A stretch of 64,000 nt of DNA, from the NCBI RefSeq assembly GCF_000247815.1, contig NC_021686.1, positions 1,963,627 through 2,027,626 on the forward strand. Direction: 5' to 3'. The notes below the pieces were generated by a model. That model searched no databases and was not told where the DNA came from. It was given only the letters and a program-made list of their open reading frames with translations. This document shows positions 50,464 through 63,485 of this stretch, in pieces. How positions within the stretch are numbered: position 1 is the first letter of the stretch; each line of letters starts with the position of its first letter. This stretch comes from Ficedula albicollis. Taxonomy: Eukaryota; Chordata; Aves; Passeriformes; Muscicapidae. The position numbers and the translations under genes were made by a program.

Positions 50464-53369
50464 CTAGATCAAAGAAAGGGCAAGAAAAACAGCATATTAT
50501 TGTCACAGGAGCCGTGGCACCAATGCAAGGCAGCTCTCAGAGCAGCTGCCCCCAGCTTGAAGCAAACAGCTGCATCCCGAGCAGTGACCCTGTGTTTTAC
50601 GGTTTGTTTGCTGCATCCAGCTCATCATGACTGCAATCCAAGGCCAGCCAGAGTGGGGAAGCTTATGGCATCATCAGTAATATCTTTATGAATCATCAGA
50701 TGAGACGAGGCAGGCTGTCTCCCCACTCTGGGAGCTGCTCACAGGCAGCGTGTCGGTGCTGTGGGAGCTGTGCCCGTGCAGCCCCAGCACCCAGGGCAGG
50801 ACTGAGACCTTGCAGGCCTGACCACACTCTGAGTGACCAAACAGGGCCACAAGAACTACTTGTTCTTGATCAATTTGTCCAGGCCAGAGAGCCTGAAGCA
50901 GCTCTGGTCATTCCTTGCTCTCATTCCTCTCTGCTGTTACTGCTGGTCTCAGCAATCCTGAATCCTGCTCAGCACCCCTTTCCTTTTGTCCCTCCTTTGT
51001 TCCTCCCTTTAACCTTCATCCCAGACCTGGACTGTGGCACAAGCTCCTGAAGCTCTGGGCCACCTGTGATCTGACCTTTGGCACCCTCTGGGGCCTCACA
51101 GGTTCCTTGGACACCACGGTAATGGTAGCAGCCTGCCTTGTCCTACCTGATCCCCTTCCAGCAGGTCTGGCTGCTCGAGCTCTCCTTGAGTCCCTCAGCC
51201 CAGTACATAAGATTGTAGACACAACTGGAATTTACTTTGGGTTAGAGCTTTGGGTTTTTAGTCTCCTCTGTTTTCTAAGCTGAATCCCAGTTTCACTGCC
51301 AACCTTGAGCAAGCTCAGGAGAAAGAGCCTCCAAGGCCTCCTGAGCAGCCCCCACACCTTAAGCGCTGTGAGACAAGCCCAAGACTTTCCCCTGATCTGC
51401 CTGAGCTCTCTGCTTTTGTCATGACCCCCATTATTACACTTTCTCAGTCCTAAAAGAGCTTTTTTACCCCTCACAATGTATATTCAGATCTCCATAAGCT
51501 GCCAAGTGTGAGCTCTGAAGACAAATCCTCAGTACCACTTCTACATGGGCTTCCTCTACGCTGCCCCAGGAATTTCTCATAGCTTTAGCCAACTGATTTA
51601 ATGAGATTGGAGGATTTTTTTTTTTTTTTTTTGGTGTCCCAATAGATTCTGAGGGTAGGACAGTGAATATTTTGTTTTATTCCAGACTTTGTGTAAATGG
51701 ATATCTGTTCTCCCAAGGCTCAGCCTGGTAGTTCAAAGCAACAGCATCAAAATAAGGGAAACTGTATCTGTCACTAAGAATGGGACAGGCAGGGTGGTTC
51801 TTTGCCTAAAAATCTCTGTTTGGCTTTATGGCTTTTACACTGGCTTTTAGCCATATTCATGATATGGGAACTTTCAAAATCTAAGATTTTTGGTGGGAAT
51901 ATTTTGGTTATTCTCCAGTTGACAACACTTTAAAAAACTTTTTTTGCATACACATATCCCAAATCAACAATATCTGCTTGGGTCACTAAAATTCTGATAC
52001 TGAAAAGGGTCAGATCTACCCAGCTGCAATACCTCTGCTCTGCAGGAGGAAATATTCCTGTCTCCAAGAGGAGCTGCTGGAGACCAAAGGGAAGGAGTCA
52101 GTGAATGTTTCTTTTCCTGCAAAACCCAAGGGTATCTGCTCCCAGAGCAAAGTTATGTGAGGAGCAAAGCTTGACAGTGACTTCTGAGGCTCAATGCAGA
52201 TGGAACGTGGTGTGGTGGAACTCAGCAGCCCACAGCAAATGTGATTCATTAAAGGCCATAAAAGGAAGGGGAGGCAGCAAATGTGACTCATTCCATCAGT
52301 AGCCACCAGCTGCCATCAATCCCAATCCCAAATAACAGAGCCAAGGGCTGCCTGCCAAACTACCTGAGTTAACATGAGCCAAAAGATGAAAAACTGCCTC
52401 AAAATTGGTTTTTTCCTTTCTCCCTTCTCTATTTGCCTTCCCTTCCACTCCTTTTTCATCTTTCTGCCTTATGCTTTCATCCTTTTCTCATGGATTCTCT
52501 CCTTTGGCAATGAAGTTCCCTGTGCCTTCCTTCTCTGTCACTCCAACCCTGCTTTCCTTCTGCCATCTCCTCCCTGACAGCTGCTGAACTTCTGCTCCCC
52601 TCAGGCTTCATTCCTCTGAAACCACCTTCAACTGGGGCAGCAGAAACCAGCCAAGAGCATTGTCCAAAATCCCCCTGCACCCCAGGTGTGCTGTGCCAGC
52701 CCACTCCAGATGATGTTGGCCTTTACAGCAGGACCCCAACACCTTTCAGCCAGGCAGGGCCTTGGTAGGTGTCCCCTGTCCCCAATTTGCTGCTGGTTAG
52801 GGACAAATTCAGGCCCTAAACACTGCTCCTACAAAGGGAAAATGGGGATGGGAGTGGAACCAGGGGATAACCCATTTATATTAGTCCCATAAAATGCTCT
52901 CCTTTCTGACTGTGTGGTCAGTTCTACCCTAAACAAAGCCTTAGCCATTTAATTCCCCTGATTATAATATTCAGTCTTCAGCAGGAGAGGCAGATGATCT
53001 CTGCTCAATAAAAAAGCAGTTTAAGGAGTCTGTTAGGTCACTGTGTGACTGTTTCTTTGATGAACAGGCCCCTCTGTGCAGACACTTCCTGTGAAGTGTT
53101 TTTTGTTTCTTTTCTCCCCCTTCAGTGACACCTAAGCAGCCCCAGGACTCCAGCAGCTGCTCCCATGAGGAGGATGAGGTGGTGCCACTTCTCTGCTGCT
53201 TCATTTCAGGCAAGTGTCCCACTAGAAATTCATTCCTGGCTCCAGAATTGGCCAGGTCACAGCCCTGAGCAATCCAGAGAGGCAGAATTGCCTTAGGTGG
53301 GCTGGAGCAAAGTGATGTTATCAATGAAAGAGAACCATAAACCCCGAAATTTCATTTCCTAACACTGAC
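50464..53369. other. Intron between E4 and E5
   Basis: 2.9 kb. It contains a 22-nt T-run near 51611. No CR1 or exon is recognised. The open frames at 50.7-51.3 kb lack splice or domain support. Confidence 0.4.
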
Positions 53370-53476
53370 CTTTGGTAGTTGAGACAAGCATGGCTGGAGG
53401 CCGAGGCAGCATCAAGCGCTGGAGGTCAATTTTTTCTTCATCTCCTCTGGCCCCAGCTGGTGAAGGACTCTGAGAG
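53370..53476 (-). CDS. NDPK-like gene, exon E4
   Basis: 107 nt, phase 2 to 1, acceptor ATTTTTCTGCAG before 53476 and donor CAAAG/GTCAGT after 53370. Only one of the three frames is open: SQSPSPAGARGDEEKIDLQR then LMLPRPPAMLVSTTK. It joins modules A and B as a polar linker. Its end (PAMLVSTTK) leads into the first strand of module B. Phase fits both E3 and E5. Confidence 0.8.
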
Positions 53477-54884
53477 CTGCAGAAAAATGATAAATATTAA
53501 ATGAAAAATATTAAAAGGTTCTGACTCAAACCTTCTTTCTGTGACAAATCCAAGGCCACAGAAGCTTCTCTGGTAAAACTGCTTTACTGGAAAAGCCATT
53601 TCAATCCCTTGTCCGTGACATGAGCTGCATCAAGGTCTCTCTGACTGAACATCTTTTCATATTACTCTCCCTGAGGCTCTCTGTGTTCAATTAAAAGTAA
53701 CTAATGCAAAATAGCCAGCTTGGCAAAGAAATCTGGGAATCAAGAAATATGTCAGGCTGCACTAGCAGAGCTTTTCCCACCCACAGACACATCCCAGTTG
53801 CTATTCACTTTGGGTTCTTTAGGCTGAGTTTAACCAGTTTGAAGGGTTCGTGTTAGGCAACAAGCACAATCCAGTCTGGCAGGGATGTTCATGCCAGAGA
53901 AACTTCCACAACATTCCTGCACATCCAAAAGGACCCAGTCAGGGCAGGGTGAACAGAAGGTGTGGTTGAAAGCCAGGGACTGTCTGGGAACAGTTTTGGC
54001 TGGGACTGTGAGCTCAGGCTGCTCAGGCAAACCTGCCTCATCCCTTGCCACCACCACGGAGCTGGCTGGAACACATCCTACTTGCTCACTCCCAGGAGCC
54101 CATAGCATTTGCAAGTCTAATCTGAAAAGGGCAATCTGAGCTGCAGTTTGTATTCCTGTCTCCCAACAGACCAAATTACCAGCATTAGGAGAAAGACAAG
54201 TGCATTATTTAGGATGTAGCACTGCTCGGGACTGAGTTATACCAGAGGAGCAGAATTCATCATCTTTGTAAGAGGAAAAAGGCATCCCTGAGGAAAATAA
54301 ACAAATAAAGAGAATGAAACTTGGCCAAATTGATTTTTTTTCCCCACATCTTAAACATAACAATGATGAGAGTCGCTGGTTGTGGTCAAGCAGAGCTGAA
54401 CTCTGACACATAATCCTCCACAGCAATTCACAGGTTAATTCCACATGGCTGAGCTCTGCCACTCTCAGAAAGCACTGACAGCAGTGCAGAGGATCTCACC
54501 TCCAGCCTGCTGCCTCTGACTGTGCCACCCTGTCCCCAGGATAAGGCAGGATCCCTAAAAACATCTCCAGAACCTGCAGGTCTGAGCTTTCTGCAGCAGT
54601 TTCTCATGCAGTTAAAGGTTTATAAACCACACTTCATTTTCACACACTTCTCTCATCATCCTCCAAAGAACCTTTTTCTACTGAATCCCTTAATCAGTTG
54701 ACATATGGGGCAAAGCCAGAGGTTTCCTAGGAGAGGGTCACTCACTGGCACACAGCCTTGCAGCTCTTCTCCAGCACCAGGTCTCCAAATCTTGCAGCAA
54801 GAGTATGAATTACAGGCCTGGATACCAGGGAACAGGGAATGGGAAGCAACTGCAACTGTCCTACACCTGACACATCCAGGAACT
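53477..54884. other. Intron between E3 and E4, left part
   Basis: No exon or known repeat is recognised. Confidence 0.4.
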
Positions 54885-55160
54885 GAGAGAACAGGAGCTG
54901 GAGCTGTGTCAGGGGAGGTTTAGGTTGGATTTTGGGAAAGGTTCTTCCCCAGAGGGTGCTGGCACTGCCCAGGCTCCCCAGGGAATGGGCACGGCCCCGA
55001 GGCTGCCAGAGCTGCAGGGGAGCAGGGTGGGATCGTTGGGGCAGGGATCACAAGGTGGGATTGTTGGGGTGTCAGTGCAGGACCACAGGTGGGACAGGAT
55101 GATCCTTGTGAGTCCCTTCCCACTCAGGATATTCCATGACTCTGTGATCTGCTGCAGAAG
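54885..55160 (+). mobile_element. CR1 LINE 3' end
   Basis: AACTGAGAGAACAGGAGCTG, GTTCTTCCCCAGAGGGTGCT, GGATCGTTGGGGCAGGGATC, GGGTGTCAGTGCAGGACCAC and a terminus near TTCCATGACTCTGTGAT form a forward CR1 tail of the same subfamily as the copy at 9.9-10.4 kb. It ends about 155 bp from the E3 donor. Confidence 0.85.
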
Positions 55161-55315
55161 AGAGGAGGATTTCTGCAGACTGCTTAACTGCCTTGGAAAT
55201 ACAAAAGTAGAGGAATTGCTCCCCCTGCACAGGGATCTCTGAGACAGAGATCTCTGAGTGCCTCCAGGGCTCACTGCCTGTGGAACACCAGCTCCAAACC
55301 ATCTGGGGCCATCAC

Positions 55316-55547
55316 CTGGAAGCCAGGGGCAGGATTCCAGCAGCTCTCCCTCCAAACCAGAGGCACAGCTCCCTGTGCACCTGGCTGGGCAGGGGCAGGG
55401 ACACGAGAGGCTCTGCCTGGCTCTGGGCCCTGGGAGAGCCCTGGGTGATGTCCTGCAGGATGCCACAGGCTTTGGGCCCTCTCACAGCCAATGCCACCAC
55501 TGGGGGCACCTTGCCAGGCTCTGAAGTGTAGGAGGAAGGCAGCTTTT
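55316..55547 (-). CDS. NDPK-like gene, exon E3 (end of module A)
   Basis: 232 nt, phase 1 to 2, acceptor TTTGTTTCCACAG before 55547 and donor TTCCAG/GTGATG after 55316. All three frames are open, but only one keeps phase with both E2 and E4. It reads VPPVVALAVRGPKACGILQD and later PSQVHRELCLWFGGRAAGIL. These match the NDPK core strand (GPVVAMVWEGLNVV) and last helix (SAEKEIGLWF). The His-Gly-Ser motif is absent. The 5' splice-site-like minisatellite lies about 100 bp upstream of the acceptor. Confidence 0.85.
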
Positions 55548-55654
55548 CTGTGGAAACAAACACATGTGTGAGTAAAACATGGAACAACCCACTCCAAAGT
55601 CATTCACTCCACTCAAGGGCTCTTTTCAGATCTGTCAGAGCCAGGCTTCAACTG

Positions 55655-55975
55655 AGGAATCACCTGGTCACCTGCCCTGGGAATCAATCACCTGGTTACC
55701 TGCCCTGAGAATCAATCACCTGGTTACCCACCGTGGGAATCACTCACCTGGTTACCTGCCCTGGGAATCACTCACCTGGTTACCTGCCCTGGGAATCACT
55801 CACTCACCTGGTTACCCACCCTGGGAATCAATCACCTGGTTACCCACCGTGGGAATCAATCACCTGGTTACCCACCTTGGGAATCACTCACCTGGTCACC
55901 TGCCCTTACCTGCCTTGGGAATCACTCACCTGGTCACCTGCCCTGGGAACAACGTGGTTACCTGCCCTTGGGGAG
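55655..55975. repeat. 28-bp minisatellite made of 5' splice-site consensus (minus strand)
   Basis: About eleven units of the type GGGAATCACTCACCTGGTTA plus CCTGCCCT. On the transcribed strand each of ten units contains CCAGGTGA, and five read CCAGGTGAGTGA, a perfect donor consensus. Further GGCAGGTAAC words add more donor-like sites. It lies in the intron between E2 and E3, 110-430 bp before the E3 acceptor. Confidence 0.95.
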
Positions 55976-56104
55976 AGATGCTAGGAGAACCTGCACACTT
56001 TTACTCAATAGCAAACCTGAGGTTTTTCAAGGCAGTCTGTTGAAGAAAGAGGAATTGGTTGCCTCATGTTTGCTGTGAAAATTATTACAGAGCAAGTGAT
56101 GCAC

Positions 56105-56240
56105 TAGAAGTGTCCCTGCCCGTGCCAGGGGTTGGCACTTGGTGGTCTTTAGGGTCTTCTCAGCCCAAACTGTGACTCTAGGCTGGAACTTGGGGTCTTC
56201 AGGGTTTTTTCAGCCCAAACTGTGACTCTAAGCCAGCATT
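56105..56240 (+). mobile_element. CR1 LINE 3' end with 63-66 bp terminal doubling
   Basis: AGAAGTGTCCCTGCCCGTGC, GGTCTTCTCAGCCCAAACTG and TGACTCTA mark a short forward CR1 end. The last part, from about CTTGGTGGTCTTTAGGG to GTGACTCTA, is repeated once with changes. Confidence 0.75.
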
Positions 56241-58019
56241 TAAATTTCCTCTTGTTCATGACCACAAGCAATGCTGGGAGATTGAAGTCTGGACAAGAAC
56301 AGGGGCCTGAGGAAAGGGATGTTTTTGAAGAGGATCACAAACTAGAAATCTGGGGACTTATTTTTTACATTATTTCCTTCTGCATTAAATACAGATTTTG
56401 TATAATGCTGTAAGGTCCAGGCAAATATTTGATTTGCCACCTTTAATTTTCTGCCAGGATTTGAACCCTGACTTCCCTTATTTCCTTCAACACCTCTTCC
56501 CTATGACTCTGGCAAACCTTTCTCCAGCACAGTTGGGACCCAGGAAATAACCCCAGAAAAAACAAATTTGCCTCCTTTCCAGTTCTTACTGCAGATGTCA
56601 GAAAAAGCAGCAAGGTGTGTGATTTTCTTCCCTTAGGTTTAAAAACATTCAAATGTATCATTTCTTGCACAAGAATCAGAAGGCAGAACACAAATCTCCA
56701 GAGCAGGTAGATAATGGAGCAACCGGCTGTAAATATTTAAAATAATAATTTTAGAGTTATCACGCTAAGGGTAAAAATCTAATTTACAAACTTGCACAGC
56801 AGTTCTCAGCTCAAATGAATTGTCTCTTCATAGGAAATGTTCTTAAATAATGGTGCATGGTTCAGAGCATTGAAGCAGATCTGCTGCCTGTCAGCTCCTA
56901 ACGACTGCTGGTTTTATGGTTTTCTTATTCTTTTCTGGAGCCCTCCTCCATTTCTCCAGCTCTCCCCAGGAATGTGCTCTGTGCACAGCACCCAGACAGC
57001 TGCAACTGCAATCCCCTTCCTAAGGCAGCCTGCTCCTATTGCTTCTAAATGCAGGAAGGAGTGAGGAGTCTGGGGGATTTTCTTCTGCCAGAGGAGAAGG
57101 AAGCCCATTTCTCTCCCTCTCAGCCTGCCTGTGCCTTTCCCAAGAGAAATGGATTGTCTGGGTGAGATGGTGGCACATCTGAACCTTCCAGAAGAAATTC
57201 CTGGCTTCAAAGGAAGCACAAGCCACAAGCAATCTCCAAACCCTGCAGCTAAGGGAATACCTGTTTTCTGGAGCTGTGCTGCAGAATCTCCAAACCCTAC
57301 AGCTAAGGGAATACCTGTTTTCTGGAGCTGTGCTGCAGGAGCAATCAATAATATTCCATAAGGCTTTGAGACAGGCTTCATCATCTCTGTTTCTCAAATG
57401 GGAGAAAATAAAGCCTTGAGTGGTACATGCCAGTATTTGACACATTGGTGTCTGATGTTCAAGACTTTGTGATTTGAGTTCAGAGCCCCAGATCATGTTT
57501 ATTTACTTTATCCTGCTGGTCTCCCACCTCAGATGGGATTCTGTTAAATAATGTGACATTTTGGTGATGGTTTATCAGCCAATGCAATTACAGGACAGAT
57601 AAATCAGAACTTCTGAAGTTCCACGGGCAATGAGATGGGGGAATTGTGGAAAAGGGATGCTGAATTTTCTGCAGCTAAAACCTTCAGGAGTATCAGTGGG
57701 GAACTAAATGATTATATTTAACTCACATGAGCCTATCCCTGGAGCTCAGGGCACTGAAATGTGGGAAAGCTCACTGCAAAGGAACAACAGCTAAAGTTTG
57801 AGACCCAAAACTGTATCAAGGGTTAAAAATTCAACTCATGGATATTCAACATTGGGGACAGAAAGAAAGAAAGAGTCAAAGCTATTCTATAATTTCTTTT
57901 GGGAAAGATACAGGAGCTGATAGAGCAAATGTGACTCTCATCATCCTACACCTCAGTGCATTTACAGATCTGTGCCCTCCTCAGCATGGTGGAGGCTGTG
58001 GGGGAGAAGCAGAGCTCAC
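56241..58019. other. Intron between E2 and E3, right part
   Basis: Unique sequence apart from a 57-bp doubling at 57228-57341. No exon is supported. Confidence 0.4.
57228..57341. repeat. 57-bp direct tandem duplication
   Basis: AATCTCCAAACCCTGCAGCT to CTGGAGCTGTGCTGCAG occurs twice in a row with one or two differences. Confidence 0.95.
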
Positions 58020-58164
58020 CTGAGCTGGAGAGCAGCAGGTGCTGCCCGGGGTAGAGCAGGCGGAGGCCGCAGACATCCAGGCCAGAGCCCAGCAGCAGCT
58101 GCAGAGTCTGATGGCTCTCCAGGGGATTTGGGAACAGAGCCTCAAACAGCAGCACCATGGCAAC
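58020..58164 (-). CDS. NDPK-like gene, exon E2 (start of module A)
   Basis: 145 nt, phase 0 to 1, acceptor CTCTGGCTGTCCAG before 58164 and donor CTCAG/GTGAGC after 58020. It reads VAMVLLFEALFPNPLESHQT, then LQLLLGSGLDVCGLRLLYPG. The layout of hydrophobic strand, helix and second strand (GLDVCGLRLL against GFRLVGLKFM) is that of an NDPK N-terminal half, but the Lys-Pro-Asp signature is not kept. Confidence 0.88.
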
Positions 58165-59529
58165 CTGGACAGCCAGAGAAAAAGATGGGAAAAGGAGGGG
58201 AATGCTCCCAAGCCCACCACAGCCTCAGAGCTGCAGCCCTGCTGCTCACCTCCAGTTCCCAGCAGGGATCTGCACTGCCAGAGCTGCAGAGAGCCTTGGG
58301 TTTGGTTTCTGTTTATGTGCATTCACACAGAAGGCTCTTGGCCTTGATAAATCACAACTACCAATAATTATAATTTAAGCTATCTCTGCTGGTATAATTT
58401 TGCCTTTTGTCACATAAACCTACTAGTAAAGAACTGCAAGGCCTCTGGGGCAGAGCCCACAGTGCATCCCTTCTGCTGTTAACTTTGTGCAGTACCATTT
58501 GCCCATCTTTCTGGATGATTAAATAATAATAGACCAACTGGTTGTGTCTTTATACCTTTAACAGCATGAAAATCAACATTACAAAAATATCAAAAGGCAA
58601 ACACATCACTGGTACTGTCCCAAATTTACATTCCAGAGTCTTCTTTATCAGTCTAATCCAATTCAGCCCATCCTGCTGTAGGAAGACACACACCAACACA
58701 TTCTGAATGTTTATACCCAAAAGGGAAGCAAATTATTATTATTTTCCCCATCAGAGAAACAAATTGTTTTAAAAAGCAACCTTTATGACAGGGAGTTGTG
58801 TGGTTCTGTGGATAACAAATTGTCTAGCTGGGGATCAGACAAGCTGATTTTCTGGCCCTAAATTTGGGCATGGTTCTCCTGGATGTTGAGCAGCTCAAGG
58901 ATTTCCCCAGCTCAAGGTTTATGGCTGCAGCAAATGCCAAATGAATCCATCACTGCTGGACACAGAAATGAAATGCTACTGCCCCATAAAGACATTATGA
59001 GGCTTTACCATCGTGATAAATGAAGATAGAAATTTACTCAAATCATATAAAAGTGGTCTAATTAGGAATAAAAGCTCTATTTCTTTATGTTTGTCTCAAG
59101 CTCTCCTGCTATTAACCCAGTGCTCACAGCAGCCAGGAAGGAAGGATTTTCCTGTAGCTGCTCTGAGTCCCTGGGGCTGCCTGGGCTTGGGGCCAGCTGT
59201 GATAACGGAGCCATCCAGCCCTGGGAAGCCTCAGGAAGTGCCAGGCTGCCCTTTCCTCAGGAGCTTGGCACTTGGCCTTGCTCCCCATTGCAGCATGGTT
59301 GAGTTGTGCCTGGCCTGGTCTCAGACAACACCAGTTGTGGCCACTGGCTGAATCCTGGACTTTCCACCTTGGCCTTGTCACTGGGGACTCCACCTCCAGG
59401 GCTGTGCCCAGTTCTGGGGCCACCAACACAAGAGAGATGTTGGCCTGTCAGAGGAGCCAGGGAGATGCTCCAAGGGCTGGATCCAGGCTGGGAGAGCTGG
59501 GGGTGCTCACCTGGAGAAGGTTCCAGGGA
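58165..59529. other. Intron between E1 and E2
   Basis: 1.4 kb of largely A+T-rich unique sequence followed by GC-richer sequence at 59.1-59.5 kb. No exon fits the frame. Confidence 0.4.
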
Positions 59530-60940
<1,411 letters not shown>

Positions 60941-61512
60941 GGCTGATCCCCATTACTGCTGCTGGCCCTGCCCTGCTCTTCTCATTTCACGTGGGTGAAT
61001 TCTGAACATTTTGTGCTGCACTCCTAACCAAGAGCTAACTGAAATCACTTTAACCTTCTCTTCTCCTGGGGTAGAATCAGTACAATTACTCCCTGCTTGT
61101 TTGTACAACACACACAGTTCTTGAGGGTCAGGCAGTACCAGAACCTTCAGAAATTTCTTAGAATGTTTCTGAGCTCAAGTTTAATCAAAGTTGTGCTGTT
61201 TACTGACTTACAGTCAAGTGGTTTCAGGTTATCAAAATTTTGTCTACTCTAACAGATTTGCACCTGGTTGGCAGCAATTTCTCCAACCCACACGTTTCAA
61301 AGTTTAATCTTCTGTGGCTCAAAGCAATCAGCACATCAATACTGATGACATAAAATACTCAGCTGATATATTTAGGTCTGAGAGAAAAATACTTCAAGAT
61401 CAGGATTTGTATCAAAGCTCTAGATTGAAATATTCCAGGGCACTTAATTGTCTCTCAGTGTTCCCCCTCAGCCCCCAGATGAGGAAGGAGGGGGTTGTTT
61501 GTTGTTCTTTAC
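60941..61512. other. Intron sequence after E1 donor
   Basis: No feature is recognised. Confidence 0.4.
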
Positions 61513-61629
61513 CTCGGTGTCTGTGTCTCTGCAAGCCTCCATGGCACTGCTGTCAGGGAAGTGTTTGTCATCATTCTCAACTGTCTGCCAGTAAAATCCC
61601 TCTGGCACTGCAAACACCTTCTCCACTGC
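61513..61629 (-). CDS. NDPK-like gene, exon E1 (first well-supported exon)
   Basis: 117 nt (39 codons), phase 0 to 0, acceptor GTGCATTTCAG before 61629 and donor CCGAG/GTAAAG after 61513. It reads AVEKVFAVPEGFYWQTVEND and continues acidic to EACRDTDTE, directly preceding the first strand of module A. It shows no NDPK pattern and is probably an acidic N-terminal linker. It is supported by two good splice sites, an exact number of codons and phase fit with E2. It has no start codon, so at least one more exon lies upstream. Confidence 0.7.
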
Positions 61630-63257
61630 CTGAAATGCACAAAAGACAGCTCTCACTTCTGTGTTATCCTGGTCCCTTAAAATAAATCAGGAAAACCAGG
61701 TTCCTATGGGCACAGAGCACACGAGGATGCAGCTGGTGGATTAAACTCAGCCCAGTGTTGTTAATTCATATAATTTGCTTTTTTGCAACTATTCCAGCAG
61801 CTCCATTTAAGTGATACCCCAAGAACATGAATCTGCAACTGCTTCCCAAGAGCCTGAGCATTCCCAGGGGCCAAGCCAGTGACTCCCCAACACTCAGAGC
61901 ACCCACAGACATCACCAGGAGCTGCATCCATCAGCTGAGACCTCAATTCTCCAGGACTGAGCACTCAGCAGAAAAGGGCTTTGTGGAGGCAATGCTCTAA
62001 TTAACCAATCAAATGGAAAGCTAGGGAAGGGATTGCATGAACTTCTACATGCCTGTAGCCAAAACAGCACGTTTCTCCTGCGCCCATGTCACCACAAGTG
62101 ACACATATCTGTTAGTCTCATCCTGCCACATCCTCATGGATAGGCAAAAAAATGGCATTTAGGTCACAGCTCGACGCAAGCACAGCATTTCCCCAGGCTC
62201 AGCACCTTCTTTTGTTTCTCATCCATTTTCTGGGCAGCCAAGCAAGCAACTTGTACAAGTGCAAGTGCAAGGATGTGTCACTCAGGAGAATGTGCTGTGA
62301 CTGCACGCTCTGTGAGCAAGGCCACAGTCCAGGGACAAAGGCAACTCTTGAAAGTCACATTTGTCAGCTTCTGGTTTGAACATTCCAGAAATACAGGTGC
62401 ATTTAGGCAGAGTTCACAGTGGGTAGGAATCATTCCAGGGATGAAGAAAAAAAGGAAGTCACTTTTAAAACACAGGCTCAGGTGTAACTCAAAGAGGCTT
62501 CACTATTTTAAAGGATCTACTCTGATTTATAGTAGGTGTTAATTTGTCCTCAGCTCATGTGGACTGACCTTTTCAAAAACAGAAAAAGAAATTAATTTTC
62601 AACATGTTGTCATCAGGACTTCTATGATGGACAGAAAAGGGGCTAACCCTGCATGGAGAAGCATCCACTCTGCATTATGAGCTCCATATAATGAAGCTTC
62701 ATTGTGTAATCTGTGTAAACCTGAGAGATTTCGGGTGTGCTGCTTGGCAAATGATAGGCACTTCAGAGCTTTCCACAAATGTTTCAAAGTAACACCCAGA
62801 AAATGAAATTCATTTGAATGTTAAAACCCCTCTGACAACCGCCTTTCCACTTCAAGTAACCTTTTGTGTTGCCTCCTTCCTCTATTTCCTGTGTTTCCTG
62901 AGGTATTTGCCTGAAGCAGAACTGGGGATTTCACTTTTCACCCTGTTTCAGCCAAATCAACTGCACCAAACCAAGGGCTTTGGCATCTCTCAGTGAATCT
63001 GTCCATTCTGTCCAGCAATCCACCATTCCCCAGCCTCCACTGCTGATATTACACTTGGCTGCTGTGGAAAATACCACCAGAGGAAAAGGAGATTTGAGGA
63101 AAGGGATGAAGGGATCTTCCCCATTTCCAGTGCATGATGCCAGCTCCTACCTGCAACAGGGACACAGTGCAATGAGCCCAGACAAGCCCTACAAAGTGGG
63201 AATGCAGCAAAATCCCAGTTTCTTGTTTCTTCCAGCTGTTCCTTGAACAAAACTCAC
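61630..63257. other. Upstream intron, nothing recognised
   Basis: 1.6 kb without CR1, tandem repeats or convincing exons. Confidence 0.4.
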
Positions 63258-63442
63258 GTCTGTGAATGTTCCAGAAGGAAAAGAAGGGACAAACGTGATC
63301 AAACCAACACCAGCCTCCATTTCCATAGAAACCTTCAGGATAATCATCCAGCTCCAGGACATGGGGTGGAAAATCCAAGGGGAGCACCCTGGGGTAAGCT
63401 GTGGATCCATGGAGATGCCAGGATCCTGCTCCAAGGCCACAG
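63258..63442 (-). CDS. Possible upstream exon E0 of the NDPK-like gene
   Basis: The donor CAGAC/GTGAGT after 63258 is strong. In the only frame that can join E1 (phase 0) the exon ends GVGLITFVPSFPSGTFTD, and the frame stays open upstream past an acceptor-like TTTCTTCCCAG (exon from 63442) to an ATG at 63485. Another open frame here (PPHVLELDDYPEGFYGNGGW) looks equally protein-like but cannot join E1 without a stop. The start and reading frame are therefore undecided. Confidence 0.3.
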
Positions 63443-63485
63443 CTGGGAAGAAAGGCCTGTGGGAATTGTTCCTCTCATCTGTCAC

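Noticed and set aside
63189..63485. Translating the whole 63.2-63.5 kb frame as a first coding exon starting at ATG 63485
   Set aside because: It is possible, but the frame runs on past the donor without a change in character, and a second frame looks equally protein-like. Only the shorter segment is listed, at low confidence.
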